NCBI GenBank assembly: GCA_903832055.1
Contig: CAILAC010000016.1
Span: 744,001-808,000, forward strand
Length of the DNA: 64,000 nucleotides
Direction of reading: 5' to 3'
Origin: an uncultured Acidobacteriota bacterium
Lineage (GTDB): Bacteria > Acidobacteriota > Terriglobia > Terriglobales > Acidobacteriaceae
Shown here: in pieces, positions 9,405 to 18,900 of the stretch
How the letters are laid out: every line of letters begins with the position of its first letter
Position numbering within the stretch: the stretch's first letter is position 1
Position numbers and translations under genes: made by a program
The notes under the pieces: generated by a model
Told to the model about the DNA's origin: nothing
The model's input: the letters and a program-made list of their open reading frames with translations, nothing else
The model's database searches: none

Positions 9405-9941
9405 TCAGGGTCGTGCCATAAGGCCCTCGATTTCGCGATGCAAAACCGGCAGATCTGCAGCGCCCCGATGCCGGAATCGCACCACGCCCGCGCGGTCAAT
9501 CACCAGCGTCACCGGCAGCCCATACACCCCGTCGTAGAGCCGCCCCAGGGCCGCATCTCCCATGACCACCGGATAATTCAGCTTGTACTTTGCATACGCC
9601 GCCCGCACCGGTGCGGCCTCGTCATCCATCGAAACGCCAACCACCTGCAAGCCCGCCATCTGCCGCTGCCACTCAACAAAGCGCGGCATTTCAGTGAGGC
9701 ACGGGCCGCACCAGGTCGCCCAGAAGTTCAGCAGAACCACCTTGCCCCGGTAGCTGGTCAGCCTTACCCGCCTGCCCGCGAGATCCATCCGCGAAAACGC
9801 TGGAGCCGTGTGACCAACCGCGCCGGCCGGCCCTTCGCCAGCCAACGCCACCGGAGCCGATGACAGAACCATTGCGGCCAGCAGAGTGACCAGGCAAGCC
9901 CGCTGTACGCCAGCAACCTTTCTGGGCATGCGCCCGGTCAC
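9405..9941 (-). CDS. Exported TlpA-family thioredoxin
   Basis: About 178 residues: an N-terminal signal sequence ([18 protein letters not shown], ending VALAG) and a thioredoxin fold with the active site [15 protein letters not shown], the later segment VVGVSMDD and the cis-proline segment [10 protein letters not shown]. It should act outside the cytoplasmic membrane as a disulfide reductant or maturation factor. The preferred GTG at 9941 overlaps the rhodanese stop by 4 bp (GTGA) and has AAAGGGG 5 bp upstream; an ATG at 9929 is the alternative. It is the last gene of a trehalase-rhodanese-TlpA operon. Confidence 0.85.
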   Translation of the reverse strand: MTGRMPRKVAGVQRACLVTLLAAMVLSSAPVALAGEGPAGAVGHTAPAFSRMDLAGRRVRLTSYRGKVVLLNFWATWCGPCLTEMPRFVEWQRQMAGLQVVGVSMDDEAAPVRAAYAKYKLNYPVVMGDAALGRLYDGVYGLPVTLVIDRAGVVRFRHRGAADLPVLHREIEGLMARP

Positions 9942-10462
9942 TTGGCCCCTTTCGCCACCGGATAGCCTTTTTCCACCCAATCGGTTCCAAAATCCTCTTC
10001 GATATACAGCGCCTTCACGCCTGTAAAGCCCATCCCCACCAGGGCCGCATACGCCGCGCGGATATTCGGGCACTTGCCCCACGGGCAGCAACCGCAGTAG
10101 ATCACCACAGCCTGATTGCGCTTCACATCCTTCATCCGCGTCCGCAGCAACGCCAGCCCAGACCCCTGTCCGCCCGGCCCGGCGTACTCCGAACCCACAA
10201 TATGCGCCTCCGTAAACAGCACCCGCGACCCCACCTGCAGCACCAGTGGCTTTTCCGGCCCGTTGGCCAGCAGGCGCGATAACTCAGCCGGCTCAACGAG
10301 CGCAGCCTTGGGAATCTCGCCAACCACAGCGCTGTCGGATGCCATTGGCGTCGTAGCCCTGGGGAACGCATGGCCGCTGCCACCCGCCATCACGCTCACC
10401 GCAATCATGCCCACCACAATCCTGAATGAACCAAACCCTTTTCGAAATTCCCGCATCTTCAC
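9938..10462 (-). CDS. Exported rhodanese-like protein with CGCC active-site loop
   Basis: A 174-residue protein with an N-terminal signal sequence (RIVVGMIAVSVMAGGSGHA) and one rhodanese domain. The usual CxxGxR catalytic loop is replaced by YCGCCPWGKCPN, with four cysteines in eight residues. That suggests thiol/disulfide or persulfide chemistry rather than simple sulfurtransfer, or metal binding. The GTG start at 10462 overlaps the trehalase TGA by 4 bp and has GGAGG upstream; ATG at 10456 is an alternative. Its stop overlaps the TlpA start, so the three genes are translationally coupled. Confidence 0.8.
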   Translation of the reverse strand: MKMREFRKGFGSFRIVVGMIAVSVMAGGSGHAFPRATTPMASDSAVVGEIPKAALVEPAELSRLLANGPEKPLVLQVGSRVLFTEAHIVGSEYAGPGGQGSGLALLRTRMKDVKRNQAVVIYCGCCPWGKCPNIRAAYAALVGMGFTGVKALYIEEDFGTDWVEKGYPVAKGAK

Positions 10463-12123
10463 TTACCCTCCAGCATTTCTGTCATCTTCAGATAAACCCC
10501 ATTCGTCCATCCAAATCCAATAACATTGGTCTTATAACCGGCGATAACTTTCACGTCCGCGTTTCCGGCTTCCATGTTATATTTCTCGCGAATCGTCCCA
10601 TCCATCGCCAAGCCTTTGTCTACACTTGCGGTGAAGGAGCGCGCAATCCTCTGTGCGTCCGCTTTGAATTGATAAGCAGCCAGGCCTGACACCGCAATCC
10701 AGTTTGTCGGCGCCCAACCATAAGGCTCGTCCCACTGCATGCCGCTGGCCGTATTACTCATGGCCAGTCCGCCGGGGCGCTCGAATACCTTCAGTTTCGC
10801 CTCCACCTGCGCCGCCTGCTCCCGCGTAGCCACCCCCGCCCACAGCGGGTACAGCGAAGTTACATACCCGTAAGTTGACGCCTTGCCTCTCACAAAGTCA
10901 TAGTCGGCAAACTCACCATCTTTTGCTTGCCAAAGATAGTGCTGGATATTCACCAATCGCTTCTTCGCCCGTAATTCCCAGGCATGCGCCTCTGCCACCT
11001 TCCCCAGTACGTGCGCGAAGTGCGCCATATCCCGCTCATAGCGGAACAGCAGGCTGTTCAAACAGACCGGCGCATAGTGATGCGTAGCCCCTGAAAATGC
11101 CCCAAAACGAAAGCTCGTATCAAAGCCCGACTCACGCATTGCCCGGTCGCCTTGATAGAAATCCCGCGTCAGCCTGAAGCCCCCGGCCTCCGCCTTTGCG
11201 CATACCTGGCTCTTGGTAACATCGCAGCTCGTCTTCTTCAGCCGCTCGGTCTCCGCCGCATCCAGCTTCGCTGATGCCTTGAGTAGAAACCCCTTGTCTT
11301 CACTCGGATGCGCAATCAGCCACCGGATAACATCCGGATAGTAAGTCGAGTCATCGGCCATCTCCGGCACTGGGCCCTCGCTCAGGTCCATATACCGTGC
11401 CAGTCCGGTCCTGCCAGCCATATGCTCCGGGCGCGTCCAGGTCGTGTAGTCCTTGCCTGCGGCGTCATAGCCCTTTTCGAGCCACGCCCGGGCCGCCGCC
11501 TTATCTGCAAAGCTGGCTGGATCTTCATACACCGCACGCATCATTGAAGTAAGGAATGGCGGCTGCGACCGGGTCAGAAAGTAAGTTCTGTTTGCATTCA
11601 AAACCGCCCCATAATGCTCAATCTCAAACCAGAAATTCTCCACCATTCCGCGCGCTAAATCCTCACGATGGTCCGCCACCAGGCCGAGAATAATGAAGTA
11701 ACTATCCCAGCCATACATCTCATTGAATCGCCCACCCGGCACAACATACTTGTTGGGCAGGTAAAGTAGTCCCGGTGTCAGGCCTTCTCCGGCCAGTTCC
11801 TCCGGCATCAGATCGCCCAGTCGGGTGATCCGCTTGGGCAGCGCCGCTACCTTCACGCCACACCGAGCCTCCAGCCCCTTCACCGCCTCCGGCGCAGCCA
11901 ACTCCGTCGGCAAATAGAGCACGGGGTTCGACGTCACTTTCAAATCCTTCAGCGAGTGGCAGTCCGTCATCGAGCGCGAGAGCTCATCCCAGTGCTGATG
12001 AATGTACTGAAGTGTCGCCCCCGCATCGGGCTTTGCCGCCTGACCAGACTCTGCAGCTTGCCCAAACATGACCTGCGCGATACTCAGCGCTATTGCAAAA
12101 CCACCCACTCGGAACAGCCGCAT
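10459..12123 (-). CDS. treA: Periplasmic alpha,alpha-trehalase (GH37)
   Basis: About 554 residues from the ATG at 12123 (a TTG at 12138 is also in frame). A signal peptide ends near VMFGQA. Both GH37 signatures are present: PGGRFNEMYGWDSY and QWDEPYGWAPTNW, the latter carrying family-conserved acidic residues. GH37 enzymes invert the alpha,alpha-1,1 bond of trehalose to release two glucoses; the signal peptide places this one outside the cytoplasm. It is the first gene of an operon with an exported rhodanese and a TlpA thioredoxin, a combination with no obvious textbook link to trehalose use. Confidence 0.9.
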   Translation of the reverse strand: MRLFRVGGFAIALSIAQVMFGQAAESGQAAKPDAGATLQYIHQHWDELSRSMTDCHSLKDLKVTSNPVLYLPTELAAPEAVKGLEARCGVKVAALPKRITRLGDLMPEELAGEGLTPGLLYLPNKYVVPGGRFNEMYGWDSYFIILGLVADHREDLARGMVENFWFEIEHYGAVLNANRTYFLTRSQPPFLTSMMRAVYEDPASFADKAAARAWLEKGYDAAGKDYTTWTRPEHMAGRTGLARYMDLSEGPVPEMADDSTYYPDVIRWLIAHPSEDKGFLLKASAKLDAAETERLKKTSCDVTKSQVCAKAEAGGFRLTRDFYQGDRAMRESGFDTSFRFGAFSGATHHYAPVCLNSLLFRYERDMAHFAHVLGKVAEAHAWELRAKKRLVNIQHYLWQAKDGEFADYDFVRGKASTYGYVTSLYPLWAGVATREQAAQVEAKLKVFERPGGLAMSNTASGMQWDEPYGWAPTNWIAVSGLAAYQFKADAQRIARSFTASVDKGLAMDGTIREKYNMEAGNADVKVIAGYKTNVIGFGWTNGVYLKMTEMLEGK

Positions 12124-12265
12124 ACCCACCCCCAGCAATCAAATGGAGTCTACAGGAACCCACCTTGACCTCGCAGCCCCAGGCAGATGTCGGGAACCAC
12201 TTTGCCTCCCCCGGTGTCTATCCCGGCATGGCTCAGGAAATCAGAGCCCTTCTCGGAGGCCCACC

Positions 12266-12985
12266 ATGTTTGAAGACGCCACCTTCCACTCCGGTAACCT
12301 TCAGCACAGCCAGACACCCAAATGGATGCTTGCTGCCCTCGCCCTCAACCTTTCCGTTGTCTCGACGATGATTCTTTTGCCGCTGCTCTACCCCGAGGGC
12401 ATGCCCAGCCGCCTGCTCTCCCGGATCCTCTACGCTCCGCCCCAGTCAGCGCCGGTCCTCACCCGGCCCCAGCCTGCGCACCCGATGATGGTCGAGCTTC
12501 TATCCCCGCACAATCCCTTCATTGCTCCCGTCGGCATCCCGCGCATTACCTCCACTACCCCCGATGCCGCACCTCCTCCCTCTGGGCTGGAGAGCGGTTC
12601 ATTTGCAAACTCCATCCCCGGCGCGGATCAACCCGCAACGTCGGCCTTTCGCCCGACCACTCCGGCTCCGGCCGTCCGGCCTGCCGCGCCCAGGACCTAC
12701 AACATCTCCCAGGGAGTAGCCGTCGGCCTGCTTCTCTCGCGAAATCCGCCTGCCTACCCCGCCATCGCCAGGGCTGCCGGCGTTTCAGGTACTGTCTCTC
12801 TTGCCGCAACCATCTCCACCTCTGGCACCATCGCAAACCTCCGCGTGGTTTCCGGTCCAACCATGCTTCGGCAGGCCGCTATCGACGCAGTGCAGTCATG
12901 GCGGTATCGCCCCTACCTGCTCAATAACCAGCCAGTCGAGGTCGAAACCACTATCAATGTAGTTTTTAGTCTGGGCGCGCGCTAA
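12266..12985 (+). CDS. TonB-family energy-transduction protein
   Basis: A 239-residue protein with one N-terminal membrane helix (MLAALALNLSVVSTMILLPLLY), a proline/alanine-rich periplasmic linker and a C-terminal TonB domain (residues about 150-239, with PAYPAIARAAGVSGTVSLAATI and AIDAVQSWRYRPYLLNNQPV). TonB proteins couple the inner-membrane ion gradient to outer-membrane receptors. The ATG at 12266 has CGGAGG five bases upstream, so the open frame extending back to 12068 is not used. No ExbB/ExbD or receptor gene is adjacent. It is divergent from the trehalase operon. Confidence 0.85.
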   Translation: MFEDATFHSGNLQHSQTPKWMLAALALNLSVVSTMILLPLLYPEGMPSRLLSRILYAPPQSAPVLTRPQPAHPMMVELLSPHNPFIAPVGIPRITSTTPDAAPPPSGLESGSFANSIPGADQPATSAFRPTTPAPAVRPAAPRTYNISQGVAVGLLLSRNPPAYPAIARAAGVSGTVSLAATISTSGTIANLRVVSGPTMLRQAAIDAVQSWRYRPYLLNNQPVEVETTINVVFSLGAR

Positions 12986-13032
12986 GACGTTCGCGGTGCG
13001 ACGCACTCAACAATTGCGACCACAAAGAAAAT

Positions 13033-13075
13033 GCCGCTTACCCGGCGGGACGTGAGTCATCCCAGGGTAAGCGGC
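13033..13075. terminator. Perfect 11-bp inverted repeat after the tonB-like gene
   Basis: The arms GCCGCTTACCC (13033-13043) and GGGTAAGCGGC (13065-13075) enclose a 21-nt loop. T-rich sequence flanks it only on the minus-strand side (ATTTTCTTTG), so it could terminate antisense transcription or serve as a 3-prime hairpin for the gene 47 bp upstream. Confidence 0.45.
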
Positions 13076-13487
13076 TGAGCTGTAAAGTAGCATCTACAGA
13101 CCACAAACACATCTCCAGACGCTCGACGCCGGGCTCCTCTTCCCATTGCCTAACTTCTCATCCCGGCTGATACTCACAGGCGTCTGTAGACCGCTACGTT
13201 GCCCCGAGTACCCCTACAACGAAATTATGACCGGACTGTCCTGGAAACAGCCTGCGCTGTCCCTGCTACCCTTCACCACGGAGGTCCTAGTGAAGTACAT
13301 ACCGAATACTAGTCAGAAATTCCATATCTACAAGTTCCATCGGGTAGCAGGGCAGGTACTATACCTGTCGCTCCACTCCGGATACCGCCCATGCACGCTC
13401 CCGATAATCCCAGAAAGTGGACAAATACTGCTGTTTTAATCGGAATTCTCTGATTTTCAGGATTTACCGCCGCAATTCTCTACTCAC
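13076..13487. other. Intergenic region
   Basis: About 410 bp with lower GC than the neighbours. A 97-codon open frame at 13146-13439 has no ribosome-binding site or recognisable similarity and is not called. The region presumably holds the promoter of the following gene; no clear operator was seen. Confidence 0.45.
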
Positions 13488-14930
13488 ATGTGGACAGTCC
13501 GTCTAAACGCCCAGTATCATACGGTCTCGGAGCACTTCGAACGCTTGGAACCCTCCCAATTTCTGCCCAGCGATGAAACTACCAGCGGATCCCTCGGGGG
13601 ACGCACTCGTCGGGTCATGCTTGAACTCTGGTCTCCGCAGTCGCCAGACGAAAAAGCAGCCATCCGCGCGCAGCTCGACCTTCTGCTCGCACACCCGCTC
13701 TTCTTTCAAAGCAAGCGCTACCCCGCACTCCTCCGCTTTGTCGTGGAACAGACCCTTGAGGGCAACGCCGAGCAAGTCAAGGAACGCTGCATCGGCATCG
13801 AGGTATTTAACCGGCCACCCGGCTACGACGCCAACGCCGACCCCGTTGTACGGGTCACCGCTGGCGAAATCCGTAAACGCCTCGCCCAGTACTATTACGA
13901 TCCAACCCACGCCGACGAAATCAGAATCGAATTACCCACCGGCTCCTATGTCCCGGTCTTTCAGCGATTCGTTGAACCACCAGTCCCAGCGCCGGCACCT
14001 GCCGTCTCCAGTGCCATCGCTGAGAATCTGCCTGCCACGCCGGTGAAGATAGCCCCGTCCTTCGTCGCTTTGCCCGCCAAGCCCATTCCGCATCATCGGA
14101 ATCACCCTTACCTCACACTTCTGCTTGTTTGCATGTCACTGGCGGTGGGTTTAGGTGTCGGCTATGAATACAGCCGGGCCAGAGGGCCGATTGCGCTCCC
14201 CCCGAATCCTGCAGATCAAGCTCTCGCCGATTTCTGGGAGCCGATGACCACCGGCCCGGCCACCGTCACATTTTGTCTTGGTGAGCCCGCGCGTGACTCC
14301 AGCAAGGATTCTGATCCCGACAAGGCCATCCTTCAATCCAAGTTGACCGAACCCCTGTACTTCAGACTCAGGCAATCTGGCCTCTTTGCCCTCGCAGATG
14401 TCACCACGCTCACCCGCATGTCTGAGCCGCTGCAAAAACAGCACAAATCATTTCGCGTTTCTGCCGCCTCGGCTGCCAGCTTTGCCCAGTTGCGCGAAGG
14501 CCCCGCAGTTCTCATCGGCGCCTTTGACAACCTTTGGACCATGCGCCTGACACGCGATCTTCGCTTTGGTTTTGATTCGGTCGACGGCAACGCCTCCATC
14601 GTCGACCGCAGGAAAAATGGCGACACGAGTGCGAAGAATCAGTGGTTCACTGCCTGGGACCTGCCCTACGAAAAGCTGTCTCGGGACCATGCCATCGTTG
14701 CCCGCTTCAGAGATTCTGTTACCGGGCAACCCGTTGTGATCGCTGCCGGCATTTCAGAAGAAGGTACCGAGGCTGCCGGCGAGCTGCTCTCAAACCCCAC
14801 CGATCTGGCGAACCTGCTCAGCAAAGCGCCGCCCAATTGGCGCAACATGAATATGGAAGCAGTGATTGAAACCCAGGTGATCGAGGGCCACTCTGGCCCA
14901 CCCCAGGTACTCGCCGTCGAGTTCTGGTAG
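13488..14930 (+). CDS. Membrane-anchored protein with acidobacterial N-terminal regulator-like domain
   Basis: 480 residues. Residues about 55-160 form a conserved cytoplasmic module (LLAHPLFFQSKRYPALLRF, VKERCIGIEVFNRPPGYD, DPVVRVTAGEIRKRLAQYY, LPTGSYVPVF) that I recognise as common in Acidobacteria in front of membrane or TPR segments; its biochemical role is not established. A single transmembrane helix (YLTLLLVCMSLAVGLGVGY) near residues 205-225 separates it from an extracytoplasmic C-terminal domain without a known motif. The layout is like a one-component sensor. The start is uncertain: ATG at 13488 and ATG at 13617 are both plausible and neither has a good ribosome-binding site. Confidence 0.65.
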   Translation: MWTVRLNAQYHTVSEHFERLEPSQFLPSDETTSGSLGGRTRRVMLELWSPQSPDEKAAIRAQLDLLLAHPLFFQSKRYPALLRFVVEQTLEGNAEQVKERCIGIEVFNRPPGYDANADPVVRVTAGEIRKRLAQYYYDPTHADEIRIELPTGSYVPVFQRFVEPPVPAPAPAVSSAIAENLPATPVKIAPSFVALPAKPIPHHRNHPYLTLLLVCMSLAVGLGVGYEYSRARGPIALPPNPADQALADFWEPMTTGPATVTFCLGEPARDSSKDSDPDKAILQSKLTEPLYFRLRQSGLFALADVTTLTRMSEPLQKQHKSFRVSAASAASFAQLREGPAVLIGAFDNLWTMRLTRDLRFGFDSVDGNASIVDRRKNGDTSAKNQWFTAWDLPYEKLSRDHAIVARFRDSVTGQPVVIAAGISEEGTEAAGELLSNPTDLANLLSKAPPNWRNMNMEAVIETQVIEGHSGPPQVLAVEFW

Positions 14931-15241
14931 AACTTCGCCAGGAATAACTCCGTCCCTCGATGATGTGGTTCCCCGCGCATGATCATGATCTGATCTGCCA
15001 AAGAGTCACGGACAACACGCTGCATTGAACGAGCCCAAAACACGATCCGTCGGTCGGCCCCCCTCTTTTAATTGTTCAATCGAACTCCAGCAAAACGATT
15101 CAAACGCTCGCAGACAAGTCTTACTCCCCAACCAAGCAAGCAAAGTGCTGGCCAGTTAGATTTCCTGCTCGTCCATTTTCCACGGTTCAACTCTGAAGCG
15201 CAGCAACAAGTTTTGATCCAGGCTGCCTCTCGCACAGCACA
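14931..15241. other. Intergenic region without recognised features
   Basis: About 310 bp between the membrane-anchored protein gene and a hairpin that belongs to the next, oppositely oriented gene. Small open frames here overlap in several frames and have no ribosome-binding sites. Confidence 0.4.
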
Positions 15242-15268
15242 AAGGCCGCAGTCAATGACTGCGGCCTT
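15242..15268 (-). terminator. Hairpin terminator of the lysine-rich protein gene
   Basis: A perfect 12-bp stem AAGGCCGCAGTC / GACTGCGGCCTT with a 3-nt loop lies about 60 bp downstream of the minus-strand gene stop. On that strand it is followed by a short TTTGTG tract. Confidence 0.55.
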
Positions 15269-15326
15269 CCAGTGAGTACATCTGCTTACCCTGCACTACT
15301 GATGTTATTCGCAGGCTCTGCTGTAT

Positions 15327-15593
15327 TTAGGCCTTGGCCTTTTGAGCCGCCCAGCGCTTCCGCTGTGCATCAGCAATCGCCTTGCGTGCTTCGGGGCTAA
15401 GTACGCGCTTCACAACGCGCTTCGCCTTCGGAGCTTCCTTGACGGCTTTCGCCTTGGTCGTCTTCTTGGTGGTCTTGCCTTTAACGGCGGTAATCTTGGC
15501 TTCTACTTTGCCAGTCGCCGAAAGAAGATTGCGCACTTGCTTCAGTCGCGAAATCTCCGCATCGAGTTGAGCGATAATACTTTCAATTGCCAT
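15327..15593 (-). CDS. Small lysine-rich histone-like protein
   Basis: An 88-residue, very basic protein in three parts: an amphipathic N-terminal helix (SIIAQLDAEISRLKQVRNLL, likely coiled coil for dimerisation), a Lys/Ala/Thr-rich central tail (residues about 32-64, resembling histone H1 tails), and a C-terminal SPEARKAIADAQRKRWAAQK segment. That last segment resembles a motif I recognise from small acidobacterial basic proteins. It probably binds DNA non-specifically, but this is inferred from composition. It is monocistronic, with its own hairpin terminator. Confidence 0.7.
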   Translation of the reverse strand: MAIESIIAQLDAEISRLKQVRNLLSATGKVEAKITAVKGKTTKKTTKAKAVKEAPKAKRVVKRVLSPEARKAIADAQRKRWAAQKAKA

Positions 15594-15928
15594 AGCGTCA
15601 AGAATAGCTGATTCTCTTGCTCAAGTCGAGATAGAGAGTATTGAAAAGGGTTCGGTTTTGCCCATCAAAAGTGATATTTTCGCAAATGCAAGGCCTATTG
15701 AGTCATCTTTGCAGGCTCGCCTGGCAATTTCCGACCTATCAGCCACCCATCTCGCAGTAACCTTCAATCAAGATCGACCTGCATTGGCGAATAGATGACA
15801 GCCATCTTGCCATCGAAATTGCCGAAGGTTTGCAAGGCACTTTACGCTGCCAATGTCCGCATCTGTTCCGTTTGGTTCCATTCAGCTTACTTTTGAAATT
15901 CGTTTCCACCCGGCTTGTCTGGTCTTGG
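15594..15928. other. Intergenic region upstream of the lysine-rich protein gene
   Basis: About 335 bp of A/T-richer DNA containing the promoter side of the lysine-rich gene and the 3-prime side of the giant surface protein gene. No repeat, RNA or convincing small gene was seen. Confidence 0.4.
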
Positions 15929-18900
15929 TTAGTTGATTTCGAGCGTTACCTGAACACTATGGGTCAAACCACCCGAACTTGCGTTCACCTGGATCGCGTA
16001 ACTTCCCGGCGGCGTACCTCCGCCAAGATGCACCAGCCCTCCTGTACCGCCTGCATTCAGGCAACCGCTAACTCCGCCCGTCATTGCCGCCAATCCCAAC
16101 CCCAGCAACATCATCCTCAGCCATAACTTGCCGCGCCTTGCCCCTATTCCCTTGCGGAATCGCCACCAACCCCACGGCAGCCATATCAAACCGCACGCCA
16201 GAAGGCCTCCAACTTGCCAGTTTGTCTGGCGGCTTAACATGGCAATCGTTGGGGCCCCTGTTGCAATACTCAACGAATCGCTTCCCGGTGCTCGAATTGG
16301 ACCTAGAACTGGCGGGCTGAAAACACACGACGTATTCGATGGCAGGTTAGTACAGCTCAGGCTGAAGACTCCGCCTTGCCCTCCCAACGGCGTAACAGCA
16401 ATGGTGTAATACGCCGTCTGACCCCGGACAACTGTAGCCGAGCTGCCTCCCGTAGCCGCGATCTGAAAGTCAAAACCCAACCCGCCCAGCGACAGATTGA
16501 CCTGGTTGGCACCGTTCGCGCTCGACATCAGCAGAGACCCAGTTAACTGCCCCACTCTTGTCGGCACAAAGTTCACAGTCACAGTGCAACTCGCTCCCAC
16601 CGCAAGCGTAAGTGGCATCTCCGCCGTGCCGCATGTGTTATTACTCAGCCCAAAGCCATTTGAAATTCCCTCGCTGTCAACGATAAGGGCCAACCCAGTC
16701 AGTGCAGAGAGGGTTCCGGGGTTGCTCACCACGACAGTAACTGGTTGGCCAGCCAGCCCCACCCCGGTTGTTCCAAATTGCACCTGAGCTGCCGGCATCG
16801 TCACAATCCCCGGCGGCAGTGCTCCAATTCCATTCAGCGAAGCCGTTGCGGGGACAGTGCCTGCAAGCGCGGCCAACGCCGAACTTGCCGTCACCATTCC
16901 GCTCTGCGGACCCGGTGTAGTTGGCGCCGAATCAACGCCTACGGTGCAGCTGGCACCCGCGTTGAGCGTCGCTGTGCAGGTAGTACTTGCGCCATCCAGC
17001 GCAAAACCTGTCGTCGTCACAATCTGAAGATCCTGGATGCCCGATTGGCCGGAATTTGTCACCACCACGAGTTGGGGTGCGCTCAATTGCCCCAGCAAGG
17101 TAGCTGCAAAGCTCAACTGCCCCGGAGACATGCTCAGCACTGCGGGCGTCAACCCGGTCCCAGTGAGGCTTGTGGCCGCGCTTGCGACACCGGGTGTGGT
17201 GCTGGTCGCCGTCAAAAATGCCTGCCGCCCTCCGATCACCGACGGTGCAAAGCTCACCAGCAGCGAACAGCTCGCGCCACCGGCCAGCGTCGCCCCGCAA
17301 TTGTTCGAACTCAGCGTAAAGTCTCCTGCAGCCGGGCCGGTCTTGGCGAATACAAGCCCTGAAAGCGCGAACCCCCCGGGATTGCTCACCGTCACAGTCT
17401 GTGCAGCGCCGCTTACCCCGACCGTGCTCCCCGCAAAGTCCAGAGAAGCGGGACTGAGGCTAAGCGACGCCGGCAACACCCCTGTCCCCGCCACCGGCAC
17501 CACTACTGGCGTTACTCCCAGACTTGTGCTCGAAATTGTCACTTGCCCGCTCTGGCTGCCGCTCGCAGTCGGCGCAAACGTCACGGGCACCCCACACGCC
17601 CCACCTGCCGCCAGCGTCGCCCCACAGCTGCCTGTTCCCACGCTGAAAGGAGCAGCGGTGGTGAAAAACAACCCACTCAACGCTCCCGTTCCCGGGTTGG
17701 TTACCGTCAGTTGCAACTCCGGGCTGTTCGAACCGACCGCTGTCTGGCCAAACCCGAGTTGCAGCGGAGATACGACAAGCTGCGCAGCGGGCAAGCCGGT
17801 CCCGGTCAGCCCCACCACCACAGGCGTATACCCCGCCGTACTCGCATTGATCGTCACCGACCCAATGCGCGTTCCCGGCACGCCCGGCGAAAACGACACC
17901 GTCAGGCTGCAAGAAACACCGCTGGCCAGCTGCACCGGGCAATGGTTCTGAGTCAGGCTATAGTCACCCGCTACTTGAAACTGCATTCCCCCCAGAGTCG
18001 TCGCACCGGCATTGCTCACCGTCACACTCTGCGTTGGACCCGTTTGCCCTACCGTCACTGCGCCAAAACTTACCACCGCTGGAGTGACCGTCAGCACCCC
18101 GGCCGGGATTCCGTTGCCCGTCAGCCCGACCACGGCCGGAACCAACCCGGCGGACGATGAGCTTGCTGTCAGCACTCCGGCGCGGTTGCCGGTCGTTGAC
18201 GGCGCAAACGCCAACCCGATGGTGCAATTCGCCCCTGCGTCGAGAGTTTCGGGACATTGGTTCGCCGTCAGGCTAAAATCGCCGGTCACCGTTACGCTCA
18301 GTCCTGCGAGGCTGGCCTGCCCGGCGTTGGTCAATGTCACCGTCTGCACCGTCGAAGTCGCGTTGACCACCACGCTCCCAAACGTCATCAGCGTCGGACT
18401 GAGCACAATTCCTCCAACCGCAACGCCGCTCCCATCCAGCGCAACCGTCGCCGGAGCCACCCCAAGGTTGGTCACGGTCGCCGTCAGGGTTCCCGGCTGA
18501 TCGCCCACAACCGTCGGCGAAAAACTGAGCGCAACCGTGCAGAAGGACGTAGCCGCCAGGTTGCCCTTGCAGGTGGTCAAACCCGGCACAACGCTGTACG
18601 GCGCCGTTGCGGTGAGCGCAATTCCATTTGCAGACTGTCGTCCCAGGTTGCTGATGGTTACCGTTTGAGACGCGCTCGCCTGCCCCACCACAGTTGCCGG
18701 AAAGCTCACTTGCGCAGGGTTTGCCTGCAGCAAAATCAAAGGCGTACCCGTCCCCGTCAAGCTGACGGTTGCTGCTTGCGCGTTCGCGGCAGAAACCGTC
18801 AGAGTCGCCGTCTCCACCCCGAGCACTGATGGCGCAAAAATTACCTGGACGTTGCAACCTGCACCGGGATTCAAGGAGCTCCCCGCCCCCGTCAGCAGGC

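Noticed and set aside
13146-13439. A 97-codon open frame before the membrane-anchored regulator-like gene
   Set aside because: No ribosome-binding site and an irregular composition not resembling a real protein.
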